This document shows positions 15,472 through 22,368 of a stretch of DNA of 64,000 bases, piece by piece. The DNA is from Claveliimonas sp034178805 (GTDB taxonomy: Bacteria > Bacillota > Clostridia > Lachnospirales > Lachnospiraceae). The translations under genes and the position numbers were made by a program. The stretch is from positions 60,648 to 124,647 of the forward strand of contig NZ_JBNPMZ010000008.1 of NCBI RefSeq assembly GCF_050314255.1, read 5' to 3'. Below the pieces are notes generated by a model. That model was given only the letters and a program-made list of their open reading frames with translations. It was not told where the DNA came from and did no database searches. The first letter of the stretch is position 1. Each line of letters opens with the position of its first letter.

Positions 15472-17050
15472 CGTGGCTGTGTATATCAGATTGTCAAGAG
15501 AAGATGGTGATAAAGAAGAAAGTGACAGTGTGGGAAATCAGAGAAAGCTCCTTACGGATTATATTTTAAATCAGGATGACTGCATTCTGTATGATATGTA
15601 CATTGATGACGGATATACCGGCACCAACTTCAACCGCCCCGGGTTTCGAAGGATGATCAGGGATATTGAAGATGGGAAGGTAAATTGTGTTGTTGTAAAG
15701 GATTTGTCAAGATTCGGACGGGATTATATTGATACGGGAAGATACCTGGAACGATATTTTCCTGAGCTGGGCGTGCGTTTTATATCTCTGACAGATAATA
15801 TTGACAGTATGAAACAGGCATATGATATGTTGCTTCCAATCAAAAATATTTTCAATGAACAGTATGCGAAAGATATTTCAAAAAAGGTCCAGACATCAGT
15901 GAAAACCAGACAAAAGGCAGGTGAATTTATCGGATCATTTCCAAGTTACGGATATAGAAAATCTGCAGTTGATAAAAATAAACTGGTAGTTGATGAATAT
16001 GCTGCAGCGGTTGTACGCAGAATTTTCTCTTTATATTTACAGGGATATGGAAAACAGAAAATTGCAGGAATACTGAACGCAGACGGGATTCTTTGTCCGT
16101 CAGAATATAAGCGGGTTAACGGGGACAAATACAGGAACAGTCATCGACTGGAAAGTACGGCATATTGGTCATATTCTACGATCAACAGTATTCTCCATAA
16201 GGAAATATATGTTGGGAACATGGTGCAGGGAACGAAACATCAATGTATGAGAGGCAGGCAGAGAAAGGTGCCGAAGGAGCAGTGGATCATTGTGGAGCAT
16301 ACCCATGAACCGATTATAGATCAGGAAACATGGGAGAAGACGCAGGTTCTTTTGGGGAAGAGAACACGGGAGTTGAATCCGAAAAGAAATAAGGATATTT
16401 TTGCCGGCTTTATAAAATGTGGTGATTGTGGAAGGGCAATGGCAAAAAATACGTGGCAGCGTGCAGATGGGAGTAAAGTATATACTCTCTATTGTGGGAC
16501 TTATCGCAGAAATGGGAAGGAATACTGCACACCACATGCGATTCCTGTAGCTGTTCTGGAAGAAATTATATTAAGCGACCTGAAAATAATTATTCAAAGT
16601 ATTGACGATTTACGAGGACTTCTGAAACCTTTGGGTCTGGCAGTTTTCAAAGGTGGGAAGATAAATGAAAAAGAATGTGTCAGAGCAGAATCCGAGCTGG
16701 AACGTATAAAAAAGCTTAAAAAAGGCTTGTATGAAGATTATAGGGATTCCCTGATTTCGAAAGAAGAATTCCTTTCTTACCGTCAGGATTATCAGAAAAA
16801 AGAAGAAATCTGTTTCAAACAGCTGGAGATAGTGAAAAGTAGGAAGAGAGGAGATGTGCCAGAAATTATTTTTGAGGAACCATGGCTTAAGAGGTTTCTG
16901 GATTTAAAAGAAATTAAAGAGTTGGATCGGGAAATTGTGGTGGAAATGATTGGTGGCATAGAGATTTATGAAAATCACAGAATCAAAATAATTTATAATT
17001 TTGAATCAAAAGGAAATTTAGAATACCAGAAAATCAAAAAATTCATTTGA
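15440..17050 (+). CDS. large serine recombinase
   Basis: A 536-residue DNA integrase/excisionase. N-terminal resolvase domain (about residues 11-155) with nucleophile Ser19 in YIRLSRED and the conserved KDLSRFGRDY; Recombinase domain (about 175-300); zinc ribbon CGDCGRAM...YCGTYRRNGKEYC (about 327-365); C-terminal coiled coil (about 410-470). All catalytic motifs are intact. ATG 15440 or 15443 is possible; the SD (AAAGG) is weak and translation is probably coupled to the overlapping small ORF. It presumably integrates and excises the cwlD element; SpoIVCA of skin is the same enzyme class. Slightly AT-richer than the host genes. Confidence 0.95.
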   Translation: MMDMKIQSIFNVAVYIRLSREDGDKEESDSVGNQRKLLTDYILNQDDCILYDMYIDDGYTGTNFNRPGFRRMIRDIEDGKVNCVVVKDLSRFGRDYIDTGRYLERYFPELGVRFISLTDNIDSMKQAYDMLLPIKNIFNEQYAKDISKKVQTSVKTRQKAGEFIGSFPSYGYRKSAVDKNKLVVDEYAAAVVRRIFSLYLQGYGKQKIAGILNADGILCPSEYKRVNGDKYRNSHRLESTAYWSYSTINSILHKEIYVGNMVQGTKHQCMRGRQRKVPKEQWIIVEHTHEPIIDQETWEKTQVLLGKRTRELNPKRNKDIFAGFIKCGDCGRAMAKNTWQRADGSKVYTLYCGTYRRNGKEYCTPHAIPVAVLEEIILSDLKIIIQSIDDLRGLLKPLGLAVFKGGKINEKECVRAESELERIKKLKKGLYEDYRDSLISKEEFLSYRQDYQKKEEICFKQLEIVKSRKRGDVPEIIFEEPWLKRFLDLKEIKELDREIVVEMIGGIEIYENHRIKIIYNFESKGNLEYQKIKKFI

Positions 17051-17095
17051 CAAATTAAGGAAAATGTTTAATAATAGTAACAGTTACTAATATTA
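17047..17095 (+). promoter_or_regulatory. PerR-type operator and promoter of the element's redox gene
   Basis: TTGACA (17047-17052, overlapping the recombinase stop), 16 nt, TAATAA, followed by the perfect 15-bp palindrome TAGTAACAGTTACTA (17075-17089). The block 17076-17095 differs from the host rbr operator (9209-9228) at only two positions. Confidence 0.7.
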
Positions 17096-17128
17096 AAATA
17101 GTAAAATTTATACAAAGGAGGTGCTTTT

Positions 17129-19225
17129 ATGGCAATTTACAAATGTGGTGTATGCGGCGCAATTTATGATGAAATCAGGGAAGGAAAACCATTTTCGGAA
17201 ATTTCATGCTGCCCCATATGCAAACAGCCGGTTTCAAAGTTTGTATTAGTATCGGAAGAAGGTGAAAAGGAAACTCTGAAGACTTATGAAGGTGAACTGG
17301 ATTATGATGCTGCTACAGCGCGGGAAGATGTATCCTGCCGGTATATGGGAGAGATACATCAAATGGCGGTTACAGGAAAATCTATTGGCGGAGCAATGGG
17401 TACAAAGATGCCGATGCCCGGATGGGATGATATTCTGTTGCTCGGGGCGCAGCTTAATCCACCGCCGTTGAATGATGGGGAAGAAGTGGATACCAGAACT
17501 GTTATTGGGAAGCATGCTAAAAAGCCAATGGTGCTGGAAAGTCCAATCTACATATCCCACATGTCTTTTGGTGCATTATCTAAAGAGATAAAGGTGGCCC
17601 TGGCGAAGGGATCTGCCATGGCAAAAACAGCCATGTGCAGCGGTGAAGGAGGAATCCTTCCGGAAGAAAAAGAAGCTGCATACAAATATATCTTCGAGTA
17701 TATTCCGAATAAATATAGTGTTACAGATGAGAATCTGAAGACATCGGACGCTATTGAGATCAAGATAGGACAGGGAACAAAACCGGGGATGGGCGGACAT
17801 CTGCCGGGAGAGAAAGTGACGGAAGAAATTGCGGCTATACGTGGGAAGAAAAAAGGCGAGGATATCCAGAGCCCGAGTAAATTCCCGGAGATTCAGAGCA
17901 AAGAAGATCTGCGCACCATGGTAGATATGCTTAGAGAACGTTCTGAGGGCAGACCGATCGGAATTAAGATAGCGGCAGGAAGAATTGAGAAGGATCTGGA
18001 GTACTGTGTTTTTGCGCGTCCTGATTTTATCACGATTGATGGAAGAGGCGGTGCGACTGGATCAAGTCCATTTTTCCTAAGAGAAGCAACCTCAGTTCCA
18101 ACAATATATGCTCTGGCAAGAGCAAGAAAATATCTGGATTCTGTGCATGCAGATATTGATCTTGTTATCACAGGCGGGCTTCGTGTTTCTGCAGACTTTG
18201 CAAAGGCATTGGCAATGGGTGCTGATGCTGTTGCGATTGCCAGTGCGGGACTGATTGCAGCAGCATGCCAGCAATACCGGATATGCGGAAGTGGGAAATG
18301 TCCTGTAGGTATTGCAACCCAGGATCCGGAACTGAGAGCAAGGCTGAAAGTAGATGCTGCCGCTCAGAGAGTAGCAAATTATTTAAATGTATCTACAGAA
18401 GAACTGAAAACCTTCGCCAGAGTAACAGGAAATTATTCTGTGCACGGTCTTTCGGTGGATAATCTTGTGACAACGGACAGAGATATCGCCGATTATACGG
18501 ATATCAGGCATATTGGTGAGCCGACCGTCGATATAATCAAAAAACAGGAAAGTAAAAAGGAGGATAATATGATGAAGTATAAATGTAAAGTGTGTGGAGA
18601 AGTATTTGAAGTGAAGGAAGGGGAAACACCGGTTTGTCCTCTTTGCAAATCAACAGGAGATAAGCTGGAACCTATTACAGAGCAAAAAAACAGCCCATAT
18701 GCCGGAACACAGACAGAGAAAAACCTGGAAGCAGCCTTTGCAGGTGAGTCTGGTGCCAGAAATAAATATACGTTCTTTGCATCTGTAGCAAAAAAAGAGG
18801 GATTTGAACAGATTGCTGCACTTTTCCTCAAGACTGCAGAAAATGAAAGAGAACATGCAAAAATGTGGTTCAAAGAACTGAACGGTATTGGCAATACAGC
18901 TGAAAATCTTCTGTCTGCTGCAGAAGGAGAAAACTATGAGTGGACAGATATGTATGAAGATTTTGCAAAGACGGCTGAAAAAGAAGGATTCCCGGAACTT
19001 GCTCATAAATTCCGTATGGTGGGCGCTATTGAAAAACATCACGAAGAGCGGTATCGTGCCCTGCTTAAGAATGTAGAGATGGCAGAGGTATTCGAAAAGA
19101 GTGAGGTTAAGGTTTGGGAGTGCAGAAACTGCGGACATATAGTTGTGGGTACAAAGGCTCCCGAAATTTGCCCGGTATGTGCACATCCTCAAAGCTATTT
19201 TGAAATTCACGAAGAAAATTACTAA
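17129..19225 (+). CDS. rubredoxin-like / glutamate-synthase FMN domain / rubrerythrin fusion
   Basis: A 698-residue fusion. Residues 1-40: rubredoxin-like knuckles (Cys6, 9, 28, 31). About 65-465: glutamate synthase central/FMN domain, with the 3Fe-4S ligand motif CRICGSGKCPVG-like segment near residue 380-395 and the ITGGLRVSADFAKALAMGADAV barrel end. From Met481: a second rubredoxin knuckle, a rubrerythrin diiron domain (GESGARNKYTFFA, ENEREHAKMW, EKHHEERY) and a C-terminal rubredoxin (CRNCG...CPVC). Probably a peroxide-reducing oxidoreductase whose FMN/Fe-S part feeds electrons to the diiron site; glutamate synthesis is doubtful since there is no glutaminase domain. AAAGGAGGTG sets ATG 17129. 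An internal SD precedes Met481. Confidence 0.88.
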   Translation: MAIYKCGVCGAIYDEIREGKPFSEISCCPICKQPVSKFVLVSEEGEKETLKTYEGELDYDAATAREDVSCRYMGEIHQMAVTGKSIGGAMGTKMPMPGWDDILLLGAQLNPPPLNDGEEVDTRTVIGKHAKKPMVLESPIYISHMSFGALSKEIKVALAKGSAMAKTAMCSGEGGILPEEKEAAYKYIFEYIPNKYSVTDENLKTSDAIEIKIGQGTKPGMGGHLPGEKVTEEIAAIRGKKKGEDIQSPSKFPEIQSKEDLRTMVDMLRERSEGRPIGIKIAAGRIEKDLEYCVFARPDFITIDGRGGATGSSPFFLREATSVPTIYALARARKYLDSVHADIDLVITGGLRVSADFAKALAMGADAVAIASAGLIAAACQQYRICGSGKCPVGIATQDPELRARLKVDAAAQRVANYLNVSTEELKTFARVTGNYSVHGLSVDNLVTTDRDIADYTDIRHIGEPTVDIIKKQESKKEDNMMKYKCKVCGEVFEVKEGETPVCPLCKSTGDKLEPITEQKNSPYAGTQTEKNLEAAFAGESGARNKYTFFASVAKKEGFEQIAALFLKTAENEREHAKMWFKELNGIGNTAENLLSAAEGENYEWTDMYEDFAKTAEKEGFPELAHKFRMVGAIEKHHEERYRALLKNVEMAEVFEKSEVKVWECRNCGHIVVGTKAPEICPVCAHPQSYFEIHEENY
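18558..18571 (+). promoter_or_regulatory. internal ribosome-binding site before the rubrerythrin part
   Basis: AGGAGG (18558-18563), 5 nt, ATG (18569), in frame with the long ORF. It is a near-perfect start that would give a separate 218-residue rubrerythrin. It may be the scar of a recent fusion of two coupled genes. Confidence 0.65.
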
Positions 19226-19233
19226 TACGGGCT

Positions 19234-19255
19234 AAAAGGTCAACTGTACCTTTTT
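19234..19255 (+). terminator. terminator of the fusion gene
   Basis: AAAAGGT / ACCTTTTT hairpin directly after the stop codon. A second hairpin, AAATTGCGCAGGT / ACCTGCGCAATTT (19277-19313), follows and contains the element-end repeat. Confidence 0.65.
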
Positions 19256-19300
19256 GGCGTATGCATGGCAGCGAAAAAATTGCGCAGGTGAGTTGAACTT

Positions 19301-19334
19301 ACCTGCGCAATTTATATCCTGCACACGGAGGAGC
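19301..19334 (+). other. attR of the cwlD element
   Basis: ACCTGCGCAATT (19301-19312), 11 nt, then the core CACGGAGGAGC (19324-19334). Another direct copy of AATTGCGCAGGT lies at 19278-19289. Confidence 0.75.
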
Positions 19335-19872
19335 CGATCCGGGAAAAGTGGGAGTAAATGATGCGAAAGAAAAAGATATCAATCTTACCATAGCAAAAAA
19401 AGTAGTAAAGCTTTTAGAAAAAAAGAAAGTGGATGTTGTTATGACCAGAACGGATGACAGTATGCTGGCAAAATCGGATGCGCAGAATAAAAAAGCAGAG
19501 GATATGAAGGCAAGAGTGGAGATTATTGACAGGGAACTTCCGGAACTGGTAGTCAGTATTCATCAGAACAGTTATCATGAGGAAAATGTTTCCGGAGCAC
19601 AGGTCTTTTACTACAGTCATTCGGAAAAAGGAAAGGAAGCTGCGGAAATTATGCAGCATGCGTTGCTGTTATTTGATGAAGATAATCATCGGCAGGCAAA
19701 AGCAAATGATACCTATTATCTTTTGAAGCGCACGGAGTCCCCGACTATTATTGTGGAATGTGGATTCCTGAGCAATCAGGAAGAGGCAGCGCTTCTGGTG
19801 ACAGAAGACTATCAGAATCAGGTGGCGCAGGCAATCTGCAACGGAGTCACGGCATATCTGGGAGTGGACTAA
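19321..19872 (+). CDS. cwlD: CwlD C-terminal part (interrupted amidase)
   Basis: The in-frame segment resumes A-HGGADPGKVGVND and runs 178 codons past the core. It holds the other Amidase_3 landmarks: the zinc Glu in KEKDINL, the zinc His in VSIHQNSYH, and the catalytic Glu in IIVECGFLSNQEE. The frame has no stop or frameshift, so it has not decayed. The first normal start (GTG 19348) lies after the His-Gly-Gly motif and has no good SD, so this half should not give an active enzyme by itself. Excision of the element restores a full gene with the fragment at 15133. Confidence 0.9.
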   Translation, partial: AHGGADPGKVGVNDAKEKDINLTIAKKVVKLLEKKKVDVVMTRTDDSMLAKSDAQNKKAEDMKARVEIIDRELPELVVSIHQNSYHEENVSGAQVFYYSHSEKGKEAAEIMQHALLLFDEDNHRQAKANDTYYLLKRTESPTIIVECGFLSNQEEAALLVTEDYQNQVAQAICNGVTAYLGVD

Positions 19873-20003
19873 ACCAGCTAGCTGATGTATAATGTACATG
19901 ACAGCAATGAGCAGTGCCAAAATGCATGGGAATAAAGCGACTGTTTACAGGCGCAATTATTCTCGTGCATTTTGATAGGGCGAATGCCCGTGAACGAGAT
20001 GGA

Positions 20004-20114
20004 GCGAAGCGGAATCGAGTTAGCGCTGCGAATCATCGGCAGAGCGAAGCGACCGAAAAACGCAGCGCGTTTTGAGGTACTGCCCGGCGAAGCGGAATCG
20101 AGTTAGCGCTGCGA
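20004..20114. repeat. identical 28-bp direct repeats before sua5
   Basis: Copies at 20004-20031 and 20087-20114, identical, 83 bp apart, each ending TTAGCGCTGCGA. The core GCGAAGCGGAATCGAG is related (reverse orientation) to the repeats at 8251-8279, 8439-8462 and 8501-8529. They lie in the 273-bp gap between cwlD and sua5, where nothing else was recognised. Confidence 0.7.
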
Positions 20115-20145
20115 GCATTTGGAAGAATTGGGATACAGGTAGAAT

Positions 20146-21195
20146 ATGAAGACGAGAATAGATAAAATAGATAAGAATAAAATATGTGAAGCATCCATTC
20201 AGGCTGCAGGTGAGATACTGAAAGATGGAGGTCTGGTAGCATTTCCTACGGAGACGGTGTATGGTCTGGGGGCCAATGCGCTGGATGAAGAAGCGGCAAA
20301 AAAGACCTATGCGGCAAAGGGCAGACCGTCGGATAATCCATTGATCGTACACATAGCCAGAATGGAGGATCTGGAAGCGATTACGACTCATGTGCCGGAG
20401 GTGGCAAAGACAGTTGCAGAAGCATTCTGGCCTGGACCGCTTACGATGATATTTGATAAAAGTGATCTGGTTCCTTATGGAACAACGGGAGGGCTTGATA
20501 CGGTTGCGGTACGAATGCCCAGTGATGAGATCGCGAGGAGGGTGATTCTGGCCGGAGGCGGATATATTTCCGCACCAAGTGCCAACACCTCCGGACGCCC
20601 GAGTCCTACGACGGCCGAGCATGTGGCTGAGGATCTGGATGGCAGAATTGAAATGATTCTGGACGGAGGAGCAGTGGATATTGGCGTAGAGTCTACGATA
20701 TTGGACATGACGGTAACTCCGCCTATGATTCTCAGACCGGGCGCTGTGACTAAAGAGATGCTGGAGGAATTGATTGGGGAAGTGGAAGTGGATCGGACAC
20801 TGATCGAGGCAGACAGTAAGATTGTCCCTAAGGCTCCGGGAATGAAGTACCGCCATTATGCACCGAAGGCCAGCTTAAGCATTGTAGAAGGTAAGCTGGA
20901 AGATGTCATTTCCTATATTAATCGGGAAGCCGGTGAAAAAATTGCGCAGGGATACCGGATCGGAATAATCGGAACCACGGAAACTATAGAGCATTATCAT
21001 TGTGGAGATGTGAAATGTATTGGAACCCGCGAAGATGAAAGTACGATAGCGGGTCGGTTATACGGCATACTGCGTGAGTTTGACGCAGATGAAGTAGACT
21101 TTATTTACAGTGAGTCTTTTGATGCGGGCGGAATTGGGAGTGCGGTGATGAACCGGCTGCTAAAGGCAGCGGGACATCATGTGATTCGTCTGTAA
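20146..21195 (+). CDS. sua5: L-threonylcarbamoyladenylate synthase (Sua5/YwlC type)
   Basis: Makes threonylcarbamoyl-AMP from threonine, bicarbonate and ATP for the t6A37 modification of ANN-decoding tRNAs. 349 residues: YrdC domain (residues 12-205; FPTETVYGLGANA, KGRPSDNPLIVHIA, SANTSGRPSPT) plus the C-terminal Sua5 domain (about 225-349; PGMKYRHYAPKA linker). This long form matches Bacillus YwlC. ATG 20146 follows CAGGTAG. It is probably transcribed with the dCMP deaminase 32 bp downstream. Confidence 0.94.
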   Translation: MKTRIDKIDKNKICEASIQAAGEILKDGGLVAFPTETVYGLGANALDEEAAKKTYAAKGRPSDNPLIVHIARMEDLEAITTHVPEVAKTVAEAFWPGPLTMIFDKSDLVPYGTTGGLDTVAVRMPSDEIARRVILAGGGYISAPSANTSGRPSPTTAEHVAEDLDGRIEMILDGGAVDIGVESTILDMTVTPPMILRPGAVTKEMLEELIGEVEVDRTLIEADSKIVPKAPGMKYRHYAPKASLSIVEGKLEDVISYINREAGEKIAQGYRIGIIGTTETIEHYHCGDVKCIGTREDESTIAGRLYGILREFDADEVDFIYSESFDAGGIGSAVMNRLLKAAGHHVIRL

Positions 21196-21227
21196 ATGTT
21201 AAAGGGATTATCTTGAAAGGAGTAAAA

Positions 21228-21755
21228 ATGGGAAAACGCAGGGAAAGTGGTACGGAGGAAACCATTATGGGAAACAAGCGCAGAGATTATATTAGTTGGG
21301 ATGAGTATTTCATGGGAGTAGCAATGTTGTCAGGAAAGCGGTCAAAGGATCCGAATACGCAGGTGGGTTGCTGTATTGTGAGTCAGGATAATAAGATTCT
21401 TTCCATGGGATATAACGGGCTTCCCATGGGATGTTCGGATGATGAATTTCCATGGGAGCGTGAGGGAGACAATCCGTTGGAAACAAAATACGTCTACACG
21501 GTTCACAGCGAACTGAATGCGATCCTGAATTACCGGGGCGGAAGTCTTGAAGGAGCGAAGCTTTATGTTTCCCTTTTCCCGTGTAATGAATGCGCAAAAG
21601 CAATTATCCAGAGCGGAATCAAAGAGGTTATTTATGACTGCAATAAATATCAGGATACGGCGTCTGTTCAGGCATCCATGCGGATGTTCGATGCGGCTGG
21701 CGTGAGATATCATCAGTATCATCGGACGGGACGGACGATAGAGATTGACCTGTAA
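21228..21755 (+). CDS. deoxycytidylate deaminase (ComEB-like)
   Basis: Zinc enzyme converting dCMP to dUMP for thymidylate synthesis. 175 residues; zinc motif VHSELNAILNY (His and catalytic Glu) and FPCNECAKAI (two Cys); GYNGLPMGCSDDEFPW is the substrate region typical of dCMP deaminases. ATG 21228 has AAAGGAG 5 nt upstream; ATG 21267, 13 codons later, also has an SD (CGGAGGAA) and matches the usual family N-terminus, so either could be used. A T-run terminator follows at 21779. Confidence 0.93.
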   Translation: MGKRRESGTEETIMGNKRRDYISWDEYFMGVAMLSGKRSKDPNTQVGCCIVSQDNKILSMGYNGLPMGCSDDEFPWEREGDNPLETKYVYTVHSELNAILNYRGGSLEGAKLYVSLFPCNECAKAIIQSGIKEVIYDCNKYQDTASVQASMRMFDAAGVRYHQYHRTGRTIEIDL

Positions 21756-21778
21756 AAAAGAATAGAAGACGAATGGAA

Positions 21779-21808
21779 AACAGGACACGATGCGGTCCTG
21801 TTTTTTTG
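21779..21808 (+). terminator. terminator of dCMP deaminase gene
   Basis: AACAGGAC / GTCCTGTT stem with an 8-nt loop, then T7. Confidence 0.88.
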
Positions 21809-21886
21809 TACTACAGGTCTCCTTTTCCAGGCATAATCATGTGGATTTTTAGTATATATAATAAAAAGATATTGGAGGAAAACAAA

Positions 21887-22087
21887 ATGAAGGAACGCCG
21901 CTCGGGCAGGATTGTAACTTTTCTGGTACGTGCTTTGACGGGGATGGCTCTGATTTTCTTTGTAAATGAAGTCCTGGCTGCCAGGGGATTAGATGTTAGT
22001 GTAGGGTTAAATGGGATTAGTTTCCTGGTATCCGGTGTTCTGGGACTTCCGGGAATTGCTCTCTTATATGGAATTGTTTTGTATTGA
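21887..22087 (+). CDS. bofA: BofA-like pro-sigma-K processing inhibitor family protein
   Basis: A 66-residue protein with two hydrophobic segments (about residues 9-27 and 44-65) ending VSGVLGLPGIALLYGIVLY, the conserved BofA C-terminal pattern (LGxPGxxLL). In Bacillus, BofA in the outer forespore membrane holds the SpoIVFB protease inactive. Some anaerobic spore formers keep bofA-like genes without SpoIVFB, so the role here is open. GGAGGAAA lies 6 nt before ATG 21887; an in-frame start 38 codons upstream overlaps the previous terminator and is rejected. Confidence 0.8.
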   Translation: MKERRSGRIVTFLVRALTGMALIFFVNEVLAARGLDVSVGLNGISFLVSGVLGLPGIALLYGIVLY

Positions 22088-22179
22088 TAATTTATGTAAA
22101 ATAGTACAGAAAAACAGTCATAATATCTTATGTAAATTTGTGAGAATCTGATAAAGTTGACATATCTGAAATAAAACTC

Positions 22180-22248
22180 TGGACATTTACAGAACGGAGA
22201 GATATAATGCAGATACAAGTTATGACAACCATGTCGGGCTTGTATCTG
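22180..22248 (+). promoter_or_regulatory. Tad operon promoter and 5'-leader stem
   Basis: TGGACA (22180-22185), 17 nt, TATAAT (22203-22208). The transcript would begin with a 10-bp stem CAGATACAAG / CTTGTATCTG (22210-22219 with 22239-22248). A leader of about 155 nt precedes GTG 22369. I do not recognise a c-di-GMP riboswitch in it. Confidence 0.6.
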
Positions 22249-22368
22249 AATTGTTGAATCTTGTTGGAAGTCTGAAAATTGTTTCTGTAATTTAAGCCGG
22301 TTCGGCCTGGAATTCAAAAACAAGAAAACTGAATAGTAAAGAAAAAAATTAAAGCAGGGGGGTTATAA

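Larger units (their letters stand above)
15268..19334 (+). mobile_element. skin-like integrative element splitting cwlD (4,056 bp)
   Basis: Bounded by an 11-bp direct repeat CACGGAGGAGC (15268-15278 and 19324-19334), so excision removes 4,056 bp and restores cwlD precisely. Contents: a 47-codon ORF, a large serine recombinase, and a glutamate-synthase/rubrerythrin fusion with a PerR-type operator, all on the same strand as cwlD. Inward-facing 12-bp repeats (AATTGCGCAGGT 15281-15292; ACCTGCGCAATT 19301-19312) mark the ends. The layout parallels the sigK skin element and other sporulation-gene intervening sequences removed by large serine recombinases. Whether it excises here cannot be seen from sequence. 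Confidence 0.9.

Noticed and set aside
15268..19334. Prophage or large conjugative element in cwlD
   Set aside because: The insert is only 4 kb and carries no phage structural, replication or transfer genes.
20020..20856. 278-codon minus-strand ORF opposite sua5
   Set aside because: Shadow of sua5 codons; no start signal and His/Arg/Cys-rich composition.
22210..22368. c-di-GMP riboswitch in the Tad leader
   Set aside because: Looked for the GEMM core elements; they are absent. Only simple hairpins are seen.
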